Assembly: GCA_934045905.1 (NCBI GenBank)
Contig: OW203768.1
Span: 28,549,060 to 28,613,059 of the forward strand
DNA from: Leuctra nigra
Taxonomy: Eukaryota > Arthropoda > Insecta > Plecoptera > Leuctridae
Reading direction: 5' to 3'
Length of the DNA stretch: 64,000 nucleotides
The translations under genes were made by a program, and so were the position numbers. A model generated the notes under the pieces. That model ran no database searches, was not told the origin of the DNA, and saw only the letters and a program-made list of their open reading frames with translations. Positions 1-11,329 of this stretch are shown here, one piece after another (the stretch's first letter is position 1; every line of letters begins with the position of its first letter).

Positions 1-55
1 TGAACACTATTTATAGTTCGGAGTTAATCGTGGAGTAAACCCAGTTTAATAACGA

Positions 56-2294
56 CTAAAAACTATCCCTTACATCGTCGTCCTCATCCAAATCATCACA
101 ACAGTCCGGACAGCAACACTTGGCGGCCATGGCAAAGGGCAGCGCGAAGAAGAAGACGATGTTGAGGAAGAACTGCGCTATGTTCGACAGGACCCGTATC
201 GTGCGCTTGCCCGTGATGGGATGGACGGGATACCGAGTGACCTCGTCGTACACCACGAGGTAGAGGTAGAGCTCGGACTCCATGTAGCGGTCCATCCGGA
301 CAGGGCCGCAGAAGAACATCCAGATTCCAGCTGAGCCGAGAGCGGTCCAGCACAGTCCGAATACAGCCTTCAGGAAGCCTGGAATACACAGTACATCGTA
401 TATGGCTCACATATGGCATGTCTGGCTGCATGGCATCTGACGTCACAGCTGACAAAAACTTAACTGGGGGACAGATGATTTCAGTTAATAAGTGAACTTA
501 CTTACTATTATACCCTTATTTTATTTGATACCATGTCTGATAATATGACGTTTGTATCTGTCATATGAAGATATGAGTGTTGTCTTTCTTTGTCATCTTT
601 CACAACTGTATATTTTGAAACTTTGAAAATTGCTTGTATCCAAACAAAATAAACAAGCCAAACCACCATGGGCGATGCAAACCCTGTTATTGAGCGAGCG
701 AAGCGAGCGTCTCCTTTTAGCTCTTTTAGCACGGACCTCTTTTTTTTTTTTTTTTTTCTGTACCTGAGGCTATACAAGTCAGAGTTTTTCTTCGACCGAG
801 CTGAAATTTTGCACACATGTACGTAACATTTCTGATTGTTGCTGACCATATTTTTTTGGAAATTCACTGATTGGTTCAAATTTAAAAAAAAATATCTTTC
901 GGTTGGTTGGTTTGATCAATTTGAAATTTTGACAAGTTGTTACGACCAACATTGTCCCCAATTTTGCAAAGTTTCAGCCAAATCCACCCATTGGTTAAAA
1001 TTTAAAAAAAATGTGATTTTTGAAATTTAAACTAGAACCGTTTGACCGATCAACTTAAAACTTTGCATGGTCATTGGGACCAACATTAACTGTATTTTTA
1101 CTATTTTTAGACTTATCTGTGTTTAAATCCAAAAGTTATTGACAGTTTTCGGACATTTTGCGTGTTGGCTGTCAAATTCAGTAAATAGTTTGATCACGGC
1201 AACTTTGAGCCTCAGTTCCAAGGTAGTTAGAGCAAAAACTTTCAAACGCATATGAAACTGATATGACCGTTCAACTGATATGAACTGATCATAGAGATAA
1301 CTGATCAATCTTATATTGTATAAACACACTTATATCATATGAGTGGTCCAGGTATATTTTTTAACGAGATCCTGTGATTTTTGAAAATTAACAAGGAACC
1401 GTTTGATCGATCAACTTAATAAAACTTCAACTTAAAACATGCTTATTGGGACCAATATTTTAGGATTTTTTAAAGATTTGCATACAAGTCTGTGACGAAA
1501 TTCAAGAAATATTGGCTTTTAAGGAAATTTACGATATAGTACAGAATTTCGGTTCAAGGAATTTCGGTGTTGCGTGTATATCCGTGCTCGCTCATCAATG
1601 CGTTACTCAGAGCGTTTTCCTAGTCAAATAACAATTGTTCACGAGAAGAGAAAGTCCCATTCTAAATTACGTGGCAGTTTATATAACGCTCTTATGACGG
1701 CATTTCATACAAATTGTACAGTTTGCAAGTGGAATGTTTGTAGTGTGCCAAGCGTCACCATGATTCTTTCTCTGGTGTGTTCTATCTCTGTCTGTGTTTA
1801 TGACTGCAAAAGACAGTTCAAAGATTGCATTCGAAGCAAAGCGAATGGAAAGCATAGGCTTCTATAGGTACACTCGGCCAAACAAAACTAGAACGTTGAC
1901 CAAATTTAAATGACTACTGGTCATGTCCCATAACCAATCAAAGCGTGTTATTATCATTGAAACGGAGGTCACATACTAGAGTGAGACAATGAGATCGCTT
2001 AGATTGACTTCTGATGGTCCTATCAGATTTATTGAACGTTCAAGTTTTGTTTAGAAGATGTATACAAGGCTGTGATCTCTCACCTAGGATCAGCAAGACT
2101 GCGAGGAAGACCAGTAGGATGTACAGGAAGTCAATGCTCTTGGATTTACAGTCGTCCTCGACGTAGACCGGCTTCTTGGGTTCGCACGCGCGACATGGAT
2201 GTCGAGCTGAACACGAGACTGCCAGGAGGCACAGGCCTGCAACACAGTCGTCTACTATACCGACACTTCTATACGTTCTCTCATAGACCACCAA
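56..2294 (-). CDS. Small multi-pass membrane protein, 3' exons (partial)
   Basis: Two exons join cleanly on the minus strand: 2294-2084, ending CTA-G before the donor GTGAGA, and 378-56, following the acceptor TATTCCAG, with stop at 58-56. The phase-1 junction restores Gly. The product has a Cys-rich segment (SCSARHPCRACEP), an acidic stretch, two adjacent hydrophobic segments spanning the junction (FLYILLVFLAVLLILG, then GFLKAVFGLCWTALGSAGIW), a loop rich in Tyr and Glu, a third hydrophobic segment (FFLNIVFFFALPFAMAA) and a cytosolic-looking tail, KCCCPDCCDDLDEDDD. The clustered cysteines just after the last helix could be palmitoylated; that is inference. I do not recognise the family. The Met at 2294 is the first in the open frame, but an upstream exon with an acceptor inside this stretch cannot be excluded, so the N-terminus is uncertain. 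Confidence 0.6.
690..1623 (+). mobile_element. Non-autonomous Helitron-like element, family A, full length
   Basis: The element begins TTGAGCGAGCGAAGCGAGCG and ends with the hairpin CGCTC...GAGCG followed by TTTTCCTAG and then T. The same two ends bound other copies in this window (36165, 37181, 42438, 43243, 56702). The 5' GAGCGAGC and the 3' GCTCGCTC form subterminal inverted repeats. The interior is AT-rich, with repeated phrases of the type 'ttgatcggtcaaacggtt...aaaatttgcacac', and has no credible coding sequence. It lies in the intron of the membrane-protein gene. A 3' hairpin plus CTAG|T is what Helitrons or Helentron-associated INEs show; the family assignment is inference. Confidence 0.6.
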
Positions 2295-3540
2295 TCTATT
2301 CAGAAGATGTTACATTTTGTACCTGATATTTATTGAGGATTAATGAAACAATTTTAAATTGCCATTATGATTCTAGGTATTGTTAAACACTGGAAAGTAC
2401 ACTTCTTCCTCCTCTGCAGTTATACTTCACTCTTCCTTAGCAGTACTCAACTCATTGGTATTTCTGTCTTGCAACTTTCGTAAACTCTAATCATTGACAT
2501 TCCCTCTATGTTTTGATAAGCTACGCACTGCTATAACGGCAACATTGAATGATCTCGTTTATAATGAAGACCCTATCAATTCTGTTACGATCACGTTGTG
2601 TCTTCATATTTAAAACACGGCCGTAAAAGAAGCATATTGTTGTACTGTGTCATTTTTAATGCAATTTGGTAGAATGTAAAACAATCTTCACCGTTTCAAA
2701 GTTGCCTTGGTCCATTTCCATTATGATAAGACGTGACGGCGCGCTTTGTCATTATACATCGACGACAGAGCTACTTATCCCAAACATATCAGAACGAGTC
2801 ATTGTTCTAATAATATGAATAGAAAAATTGCTTCTTCCGTCACAACATGCACGATCGATGTTCCACGGTTTGTGGTTATTCCATTTCATATAGTTGGTTA
2901 TATTACAAGGCTCTAAAACTGGTTGTAGACTTTCTCTTAACTATCTCAAACTTGTTCTAGCTTGAGGAAAATGCCCAAAGATAATTTGTTTTGCAGCAAC
3001 GCACCAAGATACAAACTCAAGACTTCAGAACGAGGGTCTATAATGTTGGTTCTTGCAATGCTGTAACTTATCGCGTTAAAAGCAAGAGATTGTACTTACT
3101 TACTTTAATAGCAAGGAATTGTACTTACTTACTAGTGCTATTCCGATGTTTTTGCTTGTCATTTCTTTGCTTACAATTTTCTCTCAGACCACATCATTAT
3201 CCTCAATATCCACGACAACCATAAAAAGTACAATTCAGTTGAATTGTCGGGAGGATTATTGTGGATTCGTAGTTGTTTTAGTTTGAATAATTGTTTAGTG
3301 AATGTGCATTGTTTTTAAGTCGGTTATTGCATTTATGATTTTAATGTGATTGTTGGTAAGACTGAACTAGATACCTATTTATATATAGGGTTTCGCAGTG
3401 GTACATTCGCCGGTGATCGTTTGGGAGTCTGAGTCGTGGTTATGAGGCATTATTAGTACTTATATTAACATCTTTCTCCAACTCCTTTCGTAATTTACTA
3501 TTCAACAAAATATCTTCTTCTGCTTGAACGGCCTTCGCAC
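1624..3540. other. Largely unannotated stretch with one solo TIR end
   Basis: Apart from the membrane-protein exon at 2084-2294, I see no gene. At 1871 the sequence CACTCGGCCAAACA directly follows a TA. It matches the terminus of the TA-flanked element at 50747-53819, so it is probably a solo or truncated end of that family. The short ORFs here have no recognisable motif. Confidence 0.4.
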
Positions 3541-3870
3541 CTATGTGTAGGTCTTAGCAGTGACGACAATCTGCCTATATGTGTCTCGAAGCTGGCCTTC
3601 TAAAATCCAGTTCTGGACCCCCAGACTCAGCAGGTCTCCGTCGATGTAGTTCTGCCACTTGGTGCAGGGCCATCCGAGTGGTCTTGAGCCAGGAGCTTTC
3701 GAAGAAAGCTGGGTGTTGGGATTAGACTGTCTTATGGAGCCCGGACAACGTGGCCAGCGCATCTTGGCCCCTGGGCCTTCACTCAACGCACCAGGTTCTC
3801 CGGACGAAAAGCTCCTACAGGTTGGCGTTAGTTCTCCCTCGCCACACCCAGCGTCCTCAGCCAACTTTAC
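3541..3870 (-). pseudogene. Non-LTR retrotransposon C-terminal remnant
   Basis: The minus-strand reading ends with a segment containing KWQNYIDGDLLSLGVQNW and TYRQIVVTAKT. This matches the tail typical of LINE reverse-transcriptase ORFs (a W..YIE.DL..LGV.NW...R..WR.IV..AKT pattern). The canonical basic GRPR..W segment has decayed to RPLGWPCTKW, and no RT core lies upstream. It is a 5'-truncated, old copy; the upstream half of the open frame is not recognisable. Confidence 0.55.
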
Positions 3871-4164
3871 TTCTTACAAACCTAATGTCGTTTTTTCATT
3901 TTCATTCAGTTCACGACATTCTGTAGCAACACCAGTTATGCAATTCACTTCTACTAACAAAACTGAACACATCCAAATAAATACCGTTCACATATATTGG
4001 GTGATCAGGAGCTCATGTTGATCACTTCCCAATCATCATGAGCTTTCAATTGGCGAGTTCATTCGGGAAATGGCTGTAGTTTTGAAAATTACATAATATT
4101 TCATTTCTAGACAACAGCAATTGATTTTGATGTCGTGGACGTTTCCGGATTTATTACAATTGAT

Positions 4165-5030
4165 CTAGTGGAGCGGTCGCTCCACCCAGCCAAGTCGTAC
4201 TGTACACTCACACTCACTTAACATACCGTAAATGCCGATATAAACTGAGGAGCAGACCAAACACTTTTACTGTGAGCAACAACATGGCATTTTCGGCCTA
4301 CTGGATCTCAAAATTGGGAAATCTCACATTGTTGCGAAATAACTTAATTTCGAGCTATGGCCCACCTGACAACATATACCAAATTTGGGAACAATACGTT
4401 ATGCCGTTTGGGTGCTAGAGGGCCGTGAAAACAGTGAAATTACACCCCTTTTAAAAGCTATCTGATGATGATTCAGATATCAGGAAACGTTGCTATCACC
4501 GCCACAGCCTAAACGGCTGAACCGATCGATATATAAATTTTACCACATGTGCACTTTTGGCGTCTGATGATACCTTTGTTCTTATACATTTTTTGTGCCG
4601 CCATTTTTAAACCGGAAGTGACGTCATATATCAAAAACGGCTGGACCGATTAGAACGAAATTAGCGCCATTCGATTTAGAAGGTCATTTATAAGGAATAC
4701 CAATAGTGGAAGAAGAAATGTTTCATAACCTAAACCGGAAATGACATCATGAAAATGACAAATCTGACTAAAATCATCTCTTATATCAATAACTACATAT
4801 TCAGAAGGCTCATAATGTTACATAACATTTATAGATACAAATTTTAGGTGGCAGTGATGTCAACCGCCATTTTGAAAACCGGAAGTGATGCCGTAACTCG
4901 AGAACGGCTGGACCGATTGGAACGAAACTTTCGCTATACTTTGTAACATATTATTTATAGCATTAACACAGTAACAAGCACAACTTTTCTTAGCAGCCTA
5001 ATCACAAAATCTTATTTTTTAAAAGAATTA
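4165..5030 (-). mobile_element. Non-autonomous Helitron-like element, family B
   Basis: On the minus strand the element ends with the hairpin GTGGAGCGACCGCTCCAC running directly into TAG, then AT. Its body is homologous in inverted orientation to 30640-30900. It contains degenerate repeats of a phrase with CCGGAAGTGACGTCAT, AACGGCTGGACCGAT and GCCGCCATTTT. No ORF is convincing. The 5' end (right side) is not defined; I place it where similarity to the other copy fades, near 5030. Confidence 0.5.
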
Positions 5031-5202
5031 TAATCTTTGGTGCCACAATATGTTACAAGTTGTAATAATAAACTGAAAAAAGGAGTGATATCCCTATAAA
5101 AAAACACTCCGTGTAAAAATACCAGCCAAGTCTCTTCAATTAAAAAAAATAGAAGAAATCTAAAAATTCAGCACTGAAAAGTAGTGATATCGAAAAATTG
5201 GC

Positions 5203-5341
5203 CAAGTCAAAACTTTTCAAAAAATACTTGGCGCATCGTTTTTTTAGGACATGTGTAGATGAGTACATTTCATTTCCTGCCTACTTCTATACTAATTATA
5301 TGCACGATGCGCCAAGTATTTTTTGAAAAGTTTTGACTTGT
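5203..5341. repeat. Hairpin insertion inside the left TIR arm
   Basis: GCCAAGTCAAAACTTTTCAA and following bases (5203-5240, ending in the gcgcatcgt motif) reappear inverted at 5304-5341. They enclose about 60 bp and end with the complement of the starting motif. The corresponding right arm near 10600 lacks this block, so the left arm has gained a roughly 135-bp foldback. The aagtattttt...gcgcatcgt core also occurs in the TIRs at 16880 and 17720, so it may be a rearranged TIR of the same family. Confidence 0.6.
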
Positions 5342-5979
5342 AGTAGAGGGCCAAGTGGTATCCCGTAGGATCGTCGTGAAGGGAAGGTGCCACCTATCTC
5401 ACTTAATGCATATATAGGTCAAAACCTAAAAAATTTTGGTGCCACCCCTAGACCCCTGGGCCCTCATTCACGTACATTGTCCTTATCCTTGCCTACCCCG
5501 GGGTAGCCTACCACTTGCTTACCACCTCGGGGTAGCGAATGACAAATTCGTATTCACGAAGCAGTGGTATCTTGGTGGATGGTCACTGCCTACTTGAAAT
5601 TTGAATAGTGTAAATAGAACGTAAATTTTAAGTAGGCAGTGGATTATTCCACCAATCAGATTCAAATATCATTTTCTGCGCGCGTGCATTTGTCTTTATT
5701 AAAAATAGTGACAGTTCAATTCCAAACGATAAACTATACAAAGATGGAACGAAATGTGTTAGTTCAATAAAATGTGATGCAACAATAGTTTTCAACGGTG
5801 AATTCAGTGCTAACTTAACTCTGCAACATAAAAATATGAAGTTTATTACTTATATCTAGTGTTTAAGAAAATGTTTTGGAGGTTATATGGTCCATGGATT
5901 AACTTACTAGAACCAAAAATACTATCCGATATTGTGTGGAATGACTAAATAAACATGAACTAACATAGAAAACGTAAGT

Positions 5980-8900
5980 CTTCTTCTTCTTCTTCTTCTG
6001 TTAGCTAGGAGATTCCTCCTGTTGCTCGGCCTCTTCTTCTTTTCTCCTCTAGGACTAGGATTGCCAGCTATCTGCCCATCTCTTGAGCGGTCGTCCTGGT
6101 AGTCTTCTCCCCGAAGGTCGTCCCTGTTTACAAATGCGGGCAAGTTGCTCATTTCCCATCCTCTCCACATGACTGTTCAATTCCTTCTACCTGATCTTAT
6201 TCCATTCCACCACGTCTTGAACGCCACATTGCTCCCTAATATCATCACTTCTTTGACAGTCCAGAAGCGTGACTCCTGCTATGGATCTTAGAACTCTCAT
6301 CTCGACAGTCCTAGCCTTTTGCTTTGTTTTTGTTGTCTCCGCTCTGGTTTCGGCTGCGTATGTCAAGACCGGACGCACCATCACTTTATAAATTCTGCTC
6401 TTGCATTCTCTACGCATGTACTTATTCCTCCAAATAGTGCTTCTCAGATATCCCGCTACCTGCGCCGCTTTCATTGATTGCTGCTGAACTTCACGAAGTA
6501 AGTCTCTGCTGCTTGTTATATCTACACCTAGATATTTGAAAGACATAACTTGCTCGACTATACTCCCATCAATTTCCAATTTACACCTAACTGGCGTCTT
6601 GCTTATTACCATTGTTTTGGTCTTTTCAACAGATATTTCCATGTTATATGTTTTTCCAGTTATATTAAATTGATGAAGTAATCGCTGCAGATTGTCTTCA
6701 CTATTAGCCAGCAAAACTGCATCGTCAGCAAAACATATAATGTTTACATTTCTATTGCCCAACTTGTAGCCATCTTTGCATTTAACCGCCTCTATTAGTT
6801 TGTTCATCACCAAATTAAAGAGAAAGGGGCTGAGGGAGTCACCCTGCCTAATGCCTTTTCTTATTAATATAGGCTCAGTTCTGCCATTGGATGTTATCAC
6901 CCTGGTGGTGCTACCCGTATTAATATCATCGATTACATCAATAATAGCGCGCGGTATGCCGTGTTCTTTTAATATATTTAGGACATCATATTTCTGCACC
7001 CTATCAAAGGCTTTTTTAAAATCTACAAAGCAGAGAAACAATGGGTGATCATACTCTATGGCCTTTTCTACTAATTGCCGTAACATGAAAATCGCGTCAA
7101 TTGTGCTTCTGTTCTTCCTGAACCCTTGTTGTTCCTCTGCAATGCTTATTCTTTCTTGGAGCTCATCTTTTATTACTGCCGTGAACAACTTTGCTACGGA
7201 ATTCATTAACGTGATACCGCGATAATTTTCTGGGTTGTTTTTGTCCCCTTTTTTGTGTATAGGTATTGTCAAGCTGCATTTCCAGTCGTCCGGGACTTTT
7301 CTTTCACTCATTACTTTATTGAAAAGGTCTTGCACATGATTCTGTAATGAGCCTCCACCGTACTTAATCATTTCATTGTAGATACCATCTGGACCTGCAG
7401 CTTTCCGGTTACTCATTCTTGAGATTGCATTCGTTATCTTGTTTGGCGAGAATACAATATCATCATTAATGCTATAGTCGTCATTATTTCCATTTTTTTG
7501 TCCGAGTTGCTGAATTTCAGATGCAGTAAGAGTGGAGTACAGTGATGTGAAACTTTCATACCACTGACTGGCATCTATATTATTTATAACAACATACTCG
7601 TTTATTTCCTTTTTTTGTTTCCTAAGCATTTTCCAGATACTTCTTTGTATTCCATACATATCATATTCTAAGTCCTTAGTATATTTTTCCCAATATTGTT
7701 CCTTTAATTTCCTAATTTCCCTACTAACTCTGTTCCTCACTAGTGTATACTTATGGTACTCATTAGGAATTGGGTTGGACTTGTATGCCAAGAATGCCTT
7801 CTTCTTCTCTTCTGCTAGAATCTTAACGCTTTCATCATACCAAGGGGTCTTTCGGTTCCCTGTATTACTAGATGTTATCCTAGTTCCCAGTGCCTCGTTC
7901 GCTGCTGACTGTAAGCTCAATTTCATTTTCGTCCATGTTTCATCCGCTGAACATCCCTGTGTAATTCGATTAGCGATTAACTTTTCTTCTAATCTTGACT
8001 TGTAGAGGTATTGGGTGCTGGACGTTGCAATTCTTTCAATATTCAACATCTCTCTGCATACTGGTGTAACTTTCTTTAATCTAATTTTGAGATTCATCTT
8101 GCATAAAACTAAACCATGATCGGAGCCTATGTTGGCTGACGAGAGTGTACGCACGTCTAGAACTTGGCTAGGATGTATCTCTCTATTAGTTACAATAAAG
8201 TCGATCATTGAATGCTGCCCTCTTGTGTTGGTCCATGTTCTCTTCTGCTGTGGTGGATGGTCAAAAAAGGTGTTGTTAACTCTGAGTTCATTAAGAGCAC
8301 AAAACTCTACAAGTTCCTCCCCACTCTCATTGAATACAGGTTCGTTGAATCTCTGCTTAACACCCCTAAGAGGCATGTTTCCAATTCGGGCATTAAAATC
8401 TCCTATTAGCACAACTTTATCTTGGGTTGGTAAAGAATTTAACACATTTTGCAGACTATCGTAAAAGCCTTCCCTTTCAGCTCTTGACTTACTAGTGTCT
8501 GGTGCATATACCGAAATGATATTCAACTTGACGTCATTGCACGATAATGAAACAAGAAGTATTCTTTCGCTAACATATTTGATGTCCAGTATGTTATTAA
8601 CGAATTTCTTATGGATAAGCATTCCTGTACCAGCATGTGCCCTACTTGTTCTAGGAACTCCGCTGTACACAAACATGTAGTTGTTCCTCATCGTGGATCC
8701 ACAACCCTTCCGTTTTGTTTCGCTCAGGCCGCATATGTCAATGTTGCGCGTCTCCATCTCTAAGATGATTTCCTCTTCCTTATTATTCCAAGTTAAGATG
8801 TTCCATATGGCTATTCTAATCGTATCCGCATTCTTAGTCCGTTGTCTCGCTGGTGTCATCATCGTGGGATCCGTCCTGTTCCGAGGCCTCTTGTAGTTTC

Positions 8901-9062
8901 TGTGAGCAGCGTTTTTTCTTTACGGTAGGTAGGTTGCTAGCCTTGCCTACCAACCTTCCTCCTTTATCCGGGCTTAGGACCGGCAACAACTAGAACCGAA
9001 CTACTCAATCCATCCGATTCCAATTGCAGGCGGAGTTGACGACGTTGACGGAGTTCACTTAC
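5980..9062 (-). mobile_element. Full-length RTE-type LINE with 12-bp target duplication
   Basis: GAAAACGTAAGT occurs at 5968-5979 and again at 9063-9074, exactly flanking 3083 bp. On the minus strand the unit has a roughly 200-bp 5' leader, one long ORF with endonuclease and reverse transcriptase, a short 3' UTR and a (GAA)n-type tail abutting the left duplication. The length, single ORF and microsatellite tail fit the RTE clade. The perfect duplication and nearly intact ORF suggest a recent insertion. Confidence 0.85.
6187..8862 (-). CDS. LINE ORF: AP endonuclease and reverse transcriptase
   Basis: This 891-codon ORF encodes the retrotransposition enzyme. Residues 15-260 form an exonuclease-endonuclease-phosphatase domain, with catalytic-type Glu48 (GLSETK), GDFNARIG (Asp155, Asn157), MIDFI (Asp221) and GSDHG (Asp248-His249). 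The reverse transcriptase follows: AAGPDGI near 488, IPIHKKGD at 533, NYRGITL at 546, FVDFKKAFD (Asp614), GIRQGDSLSPFLFN and FADD (Asp713-Asp714), so all key acidic residues are present. The amber stop at 6189-6187 is followed in the same frame by 43 more codons ending at 6058. These contain the HVERM, LARIC and GRPLKRW motifs usual at the end of LINE proteins, so the stop looks premature by one substitution. An upstream in-frame TAA sits before the Met-Met start. Confidence 0.9.
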   Translation of the reverse strand: MMTPARQRTKNADTIRIAIWNILTWNNKEEEIILEMETRNIDICGLSETKRKGCGSTMRNNYMFVYSGVPRTSRAHAGTGMLIHKKFVNNILDIKYVSERILLVSLSCNDVKLNIISVYAPDTSKSRAEREGFYDSLQNVLNSLPTQDKVVLIGDFNARIGNMPLRGVKQRFNEPVFNESGEELVEFCALNELRVNNTFFDHPPQQKRTWTNTRGQHSMIDFIVTNREIHPSQVLDVRTLSSANIGSDHGLVLCKMNLKIRLKKVTPVCREMLNIERIATSSTQYLYKSRLEEKLIANRITQGCSADETWTKMKLSLQSAANEALGTRITSSNTGNRKTPWYDESVKILAEEKKKAFLAYKSNPIPNEYHKYTLVRNRVSREIRKLKEQYWEKYTKDLEYDMYGIQRSIWKMLRKQKKEINEYVVINNIDASQWYESFTSLYSTLTASEIQQLGQKNGNNDDYSINDDIVFSPNKITNAISRMSNRKAAGPDGIYNEMIKYGGGSLQNHVQDLFNKVMSERKVPDDWKCSLTIPIHKKGDKNNPENYRGITLMNSVAKLFTAVIKDELQERISIAEEQQGFRKNRSTIDAIFMLRQLVEKAIEYDHPLFLCFVDFKKAFDRVQKYDVLNILKEHGIPRAIIDVIDDINTGSTTRVITSNGRTEPILIRKGIRQGDSLSPFLFNLVMNKLIEAVKCKDGYKLGNRNVNIICFADDAVLLANSEDNLQRLLHQFNITGKTYNMEISVEKTKTMVISKTPVRCKLEIDGSIVEQVMSFKYLGVDITSSRDLLREVQQQSMKAAQVAGYLRSTIWRNKYMRRECKSRIYKVMVRPVLTYAAETRAETTKTKQKARTVEMRVLRSIAGVTLLDCQRSDDIREQCGVQDVVEWNKIR

Positions 9063-9386
9063 GAAAACGTAAGTGAAAGACAAATTAGATACAATATACA
9101 CACAGCACAGCTGATAAGATGACGACGCGAAGGAATTACTTCAAACAGTTGTTTTGACAGACATGTCAAGTTAAAAATGGCCGCCAATAAGTTACCACCA
9201 ACTTCAAACTTGGTTACCACGGCTTACCCCTGCCTCGAGGTAGGGGTAGACTCTACCCCGGGGTAAGACATGATAACTTCTTCGTGAATACCGATACCAC
9301 TGCCACCCGGTCTACCACGCCTTACCACTCGCTATCATGGCTTACCCCATGTACGTGAATGAGGGAATGAGTACGTGAATGAGGGG

Positions 9387-10480
9387 AAATTAATCGAAAA
9401 GTCGATTAATTTGAGATCCGTTTAATTGATTTTTCGATAACCAAATTCGAACAGCTGTAACTTTTTTTCTACATTAGTAATGTTTTTGAAACTTTCACAC
9501 ATCAAACCTTGGTATGTTTTTTATAATATGTGAGATGTTCAGCCAAATTACTGAAGAAGTTTCATCACAGCGATATCTCGCCCATTGGACCTTTTCTTGC
9601 GCCAACCGGAATTTAATAACTGGCCCACGCTGTTCAGTATGTATAAAAAGCTCTTTGTGTTACCTTTTTTCCCCAAGATGACGGCGTTGGACATTTTTGT
9701 TTTCTTTTTTTCAAATTACATAATCCAATTTATGTGTGCCAATTTTTTCAGATTTTTTTTTTGAAACCGTCGATTTTTTGGAAAATACCCCCCGCCCCCG
9801 CCCCCGGCCAGGGTTGCGAGGTTGGCCCCATGACTTTTCATACATCTCAAAGCATGCTTTATCAAATGGCATTTGGTGCCAGCCCACTTCACAAAAATCC
9901 TACGGTGTAATTCACTTGTGCCTGTACTACCTCCATAAAAACGAATTGAAAATAAGTTCGATTTCTTTTCAAGAAATATTGCTTTTTCTCAACAATGGAA
10001 AACAGAAGAATGTTGCGAATTCATGAAAGTTGACCTTTCATATGCCTTTCATATGCCGCAAAGATTTTTTAGATCGGATGAACGGTTTCGGCGCTACGAT
10101 GTCATAAAAAAGCGGTAAAATTCACTCCGTTCAAGGCCCCCCGAGATCAATTAACATTGTGTAGTCCCTATCCCGCTCCGAAAAACGGCACTAAATCGGC
10201 TCTTACTCATAAAGTATTGGTGATAGAAAAAAATGTTAAATTACAAAGTTTTTGCATTTTATGAGTACTATAACTTTTGTTTGGGACATTTGTTCGTCCA
10301 ATGACCGATTTAAAGTGTATATAAATTCTTAATGTTTCAAGTTTTTTCTCCAAGATGGCGGCTAAAATTTTTTAAAATAAGATTTTTTCACAATAGGGCA
10401 TTCAGTTTTGATCTTAAAAAAAAAATTAGTCCTCTATGTCTTTTCGTGTAGGGTACAGGAATGAATAATTTTAGCCCCCA
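9387..10480. other. Interior of the outer TIR element, noncoding
   Basis: This is AT-rich sequence with phrases such as 'ccaagatggcggc' repeated at two places and C-rich tracts at about 9790 and 10480. No ORF longer than about 100 codons and no protein motif is visible. It is presumably the original interior of the outer element. Confidence 0.4.
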
Positions 10481-10740
10481 GCCCCCAGCCCCCGCCAGGG
10501 GTCTGGGGGTGGCACCAAAATTTTTTAGGTTTTGGACCTATATATGCATTTACCCTTCCCTTCACGACGATCCTACGGGAGCTTTAAATCGACCTTTTGG
10601 CCCCCTACTATTGGCCAATTTTTTGATATCACTACTTTTCAGTGCTGAATTTTTAGATTTCTTCTATTTTTTTTTAATTGAAGAGACTTGGCTGGTATTT
10701 TTACACGGAGTGTTTTTTTATGGGGATTTATTACTACGGA

Positions 10741-11040
10741 ACAGGTATGGCTAAGTGGTAACGCTCTGTACTTGTATTCCCGAGGCCCGGGTTCGATTCC
10801 CGCGGCCGTCCTTCCTGACTGTTTTTTTATTGTGGTATTCCCTCAGTCGACAGGCAAATGCTGAGAAGGTACCCTACTAGGCTACTAATAGTCTAATAGG
10901 ACATGACCGCTTCCTTCCCACCTTCCATCCTAACCTACTCTTCACCATCATCTCCCAAACATCATAATCATTCATCCGTCGCCATTAGCCTCGCTGCAGA
11001 ACAGTGCGACGTTAAGCCCCACAGAAAATGTCTTTCTTTG
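10741..11040 (+). mobile_element. tRNA-derived SINE
   Basis: The head has an A-box-like TGGCTAAGTGGTAACGC and a B box GGTTCGATTCC spaced as in tRNA, followed by an unrelated body and the 3' motif 'gacgttaagccccacag'. A fragment of the same body ('ccctcagt.gacaggca.atg') lies at 44507. The head does not fold as a full tRNA, so this is a SINE and not a tRNA gene. A 20+ bp G run begins at 11053. Confidence 0.65.
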
Positions 11041-11052
11041 AAACTTACATTT

Positions 11053-11076
11053 GGGGGGGGGGGGGGGGGGGGGGGA
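11053..11076 (+). repeat. Poly-G tract
   Basis: A run of about 24 G residues. A comparable run occurs at 33481-33502 and a C run near 48762-48773. Length is probably unstable in assembly. Confidence 0.9.
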
Positions 11077-11329
11077 GATTAAAAAACCGTTCCATCCTAA
11101 TTGTCTGGTCTATTTAAAGGCCACACCGTCGTACAGCACATGGCAAGAGACACATCCCGTACTTTGCCACGCCTTTGTAACTTTTCTGGGTACAATGTAC
11201 ACTTTCCACTTGAACTTTCTCAGCAAAAAAAAAAATATATAAAATAAATTTTATACATATGATGCGAGAGTGAGTTCGTTTTTTAGTGTTAATATTTTAT
11301 TATCGGTTTTATATCAAACATATATGTTT

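Larger units (their letters stand above)
5461..9365. mobile_element. Inner TIR element interrupted by a LINE
   Basis: CCCTCATTCACGTACA at 5461 is exactly inverted at 9350-9365, and a second partial copy of the right terminus lies at 9371-9386. Just inside both ends are GC-rich 'taccccggggta' and 'cttaccac' motifs in inverted arrangement. Without the LINE at 5980-9062 the element would be about 800 bp, so it is probably a MITE-like non-autonomous element. I see no transposase. Confidence 0.5.
5092..10725. mobile_element. Outer long-TIR DNA element hosting nested insertions
   Basis: The left end (5092 on) reads CCCTATAAAAAAACACTCCG and the right end (to 10725) is its inverted counterpart. The inverted arms continue through 'ccagccaagtctcttcaatt', 'cagcactgaaaagtagtgatat' and on to 'gtgccaccc..gacccctgg' near 5460 and 10490. 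The same terminal sequence bounds the element at 16705-17911 and occurs alone at 55008. I see no transposase, so it is probably non-autonomous. The inner insertions account for most of its length. The target duplication is not clear. Superfamily unassigned. Confidence 0.6.
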
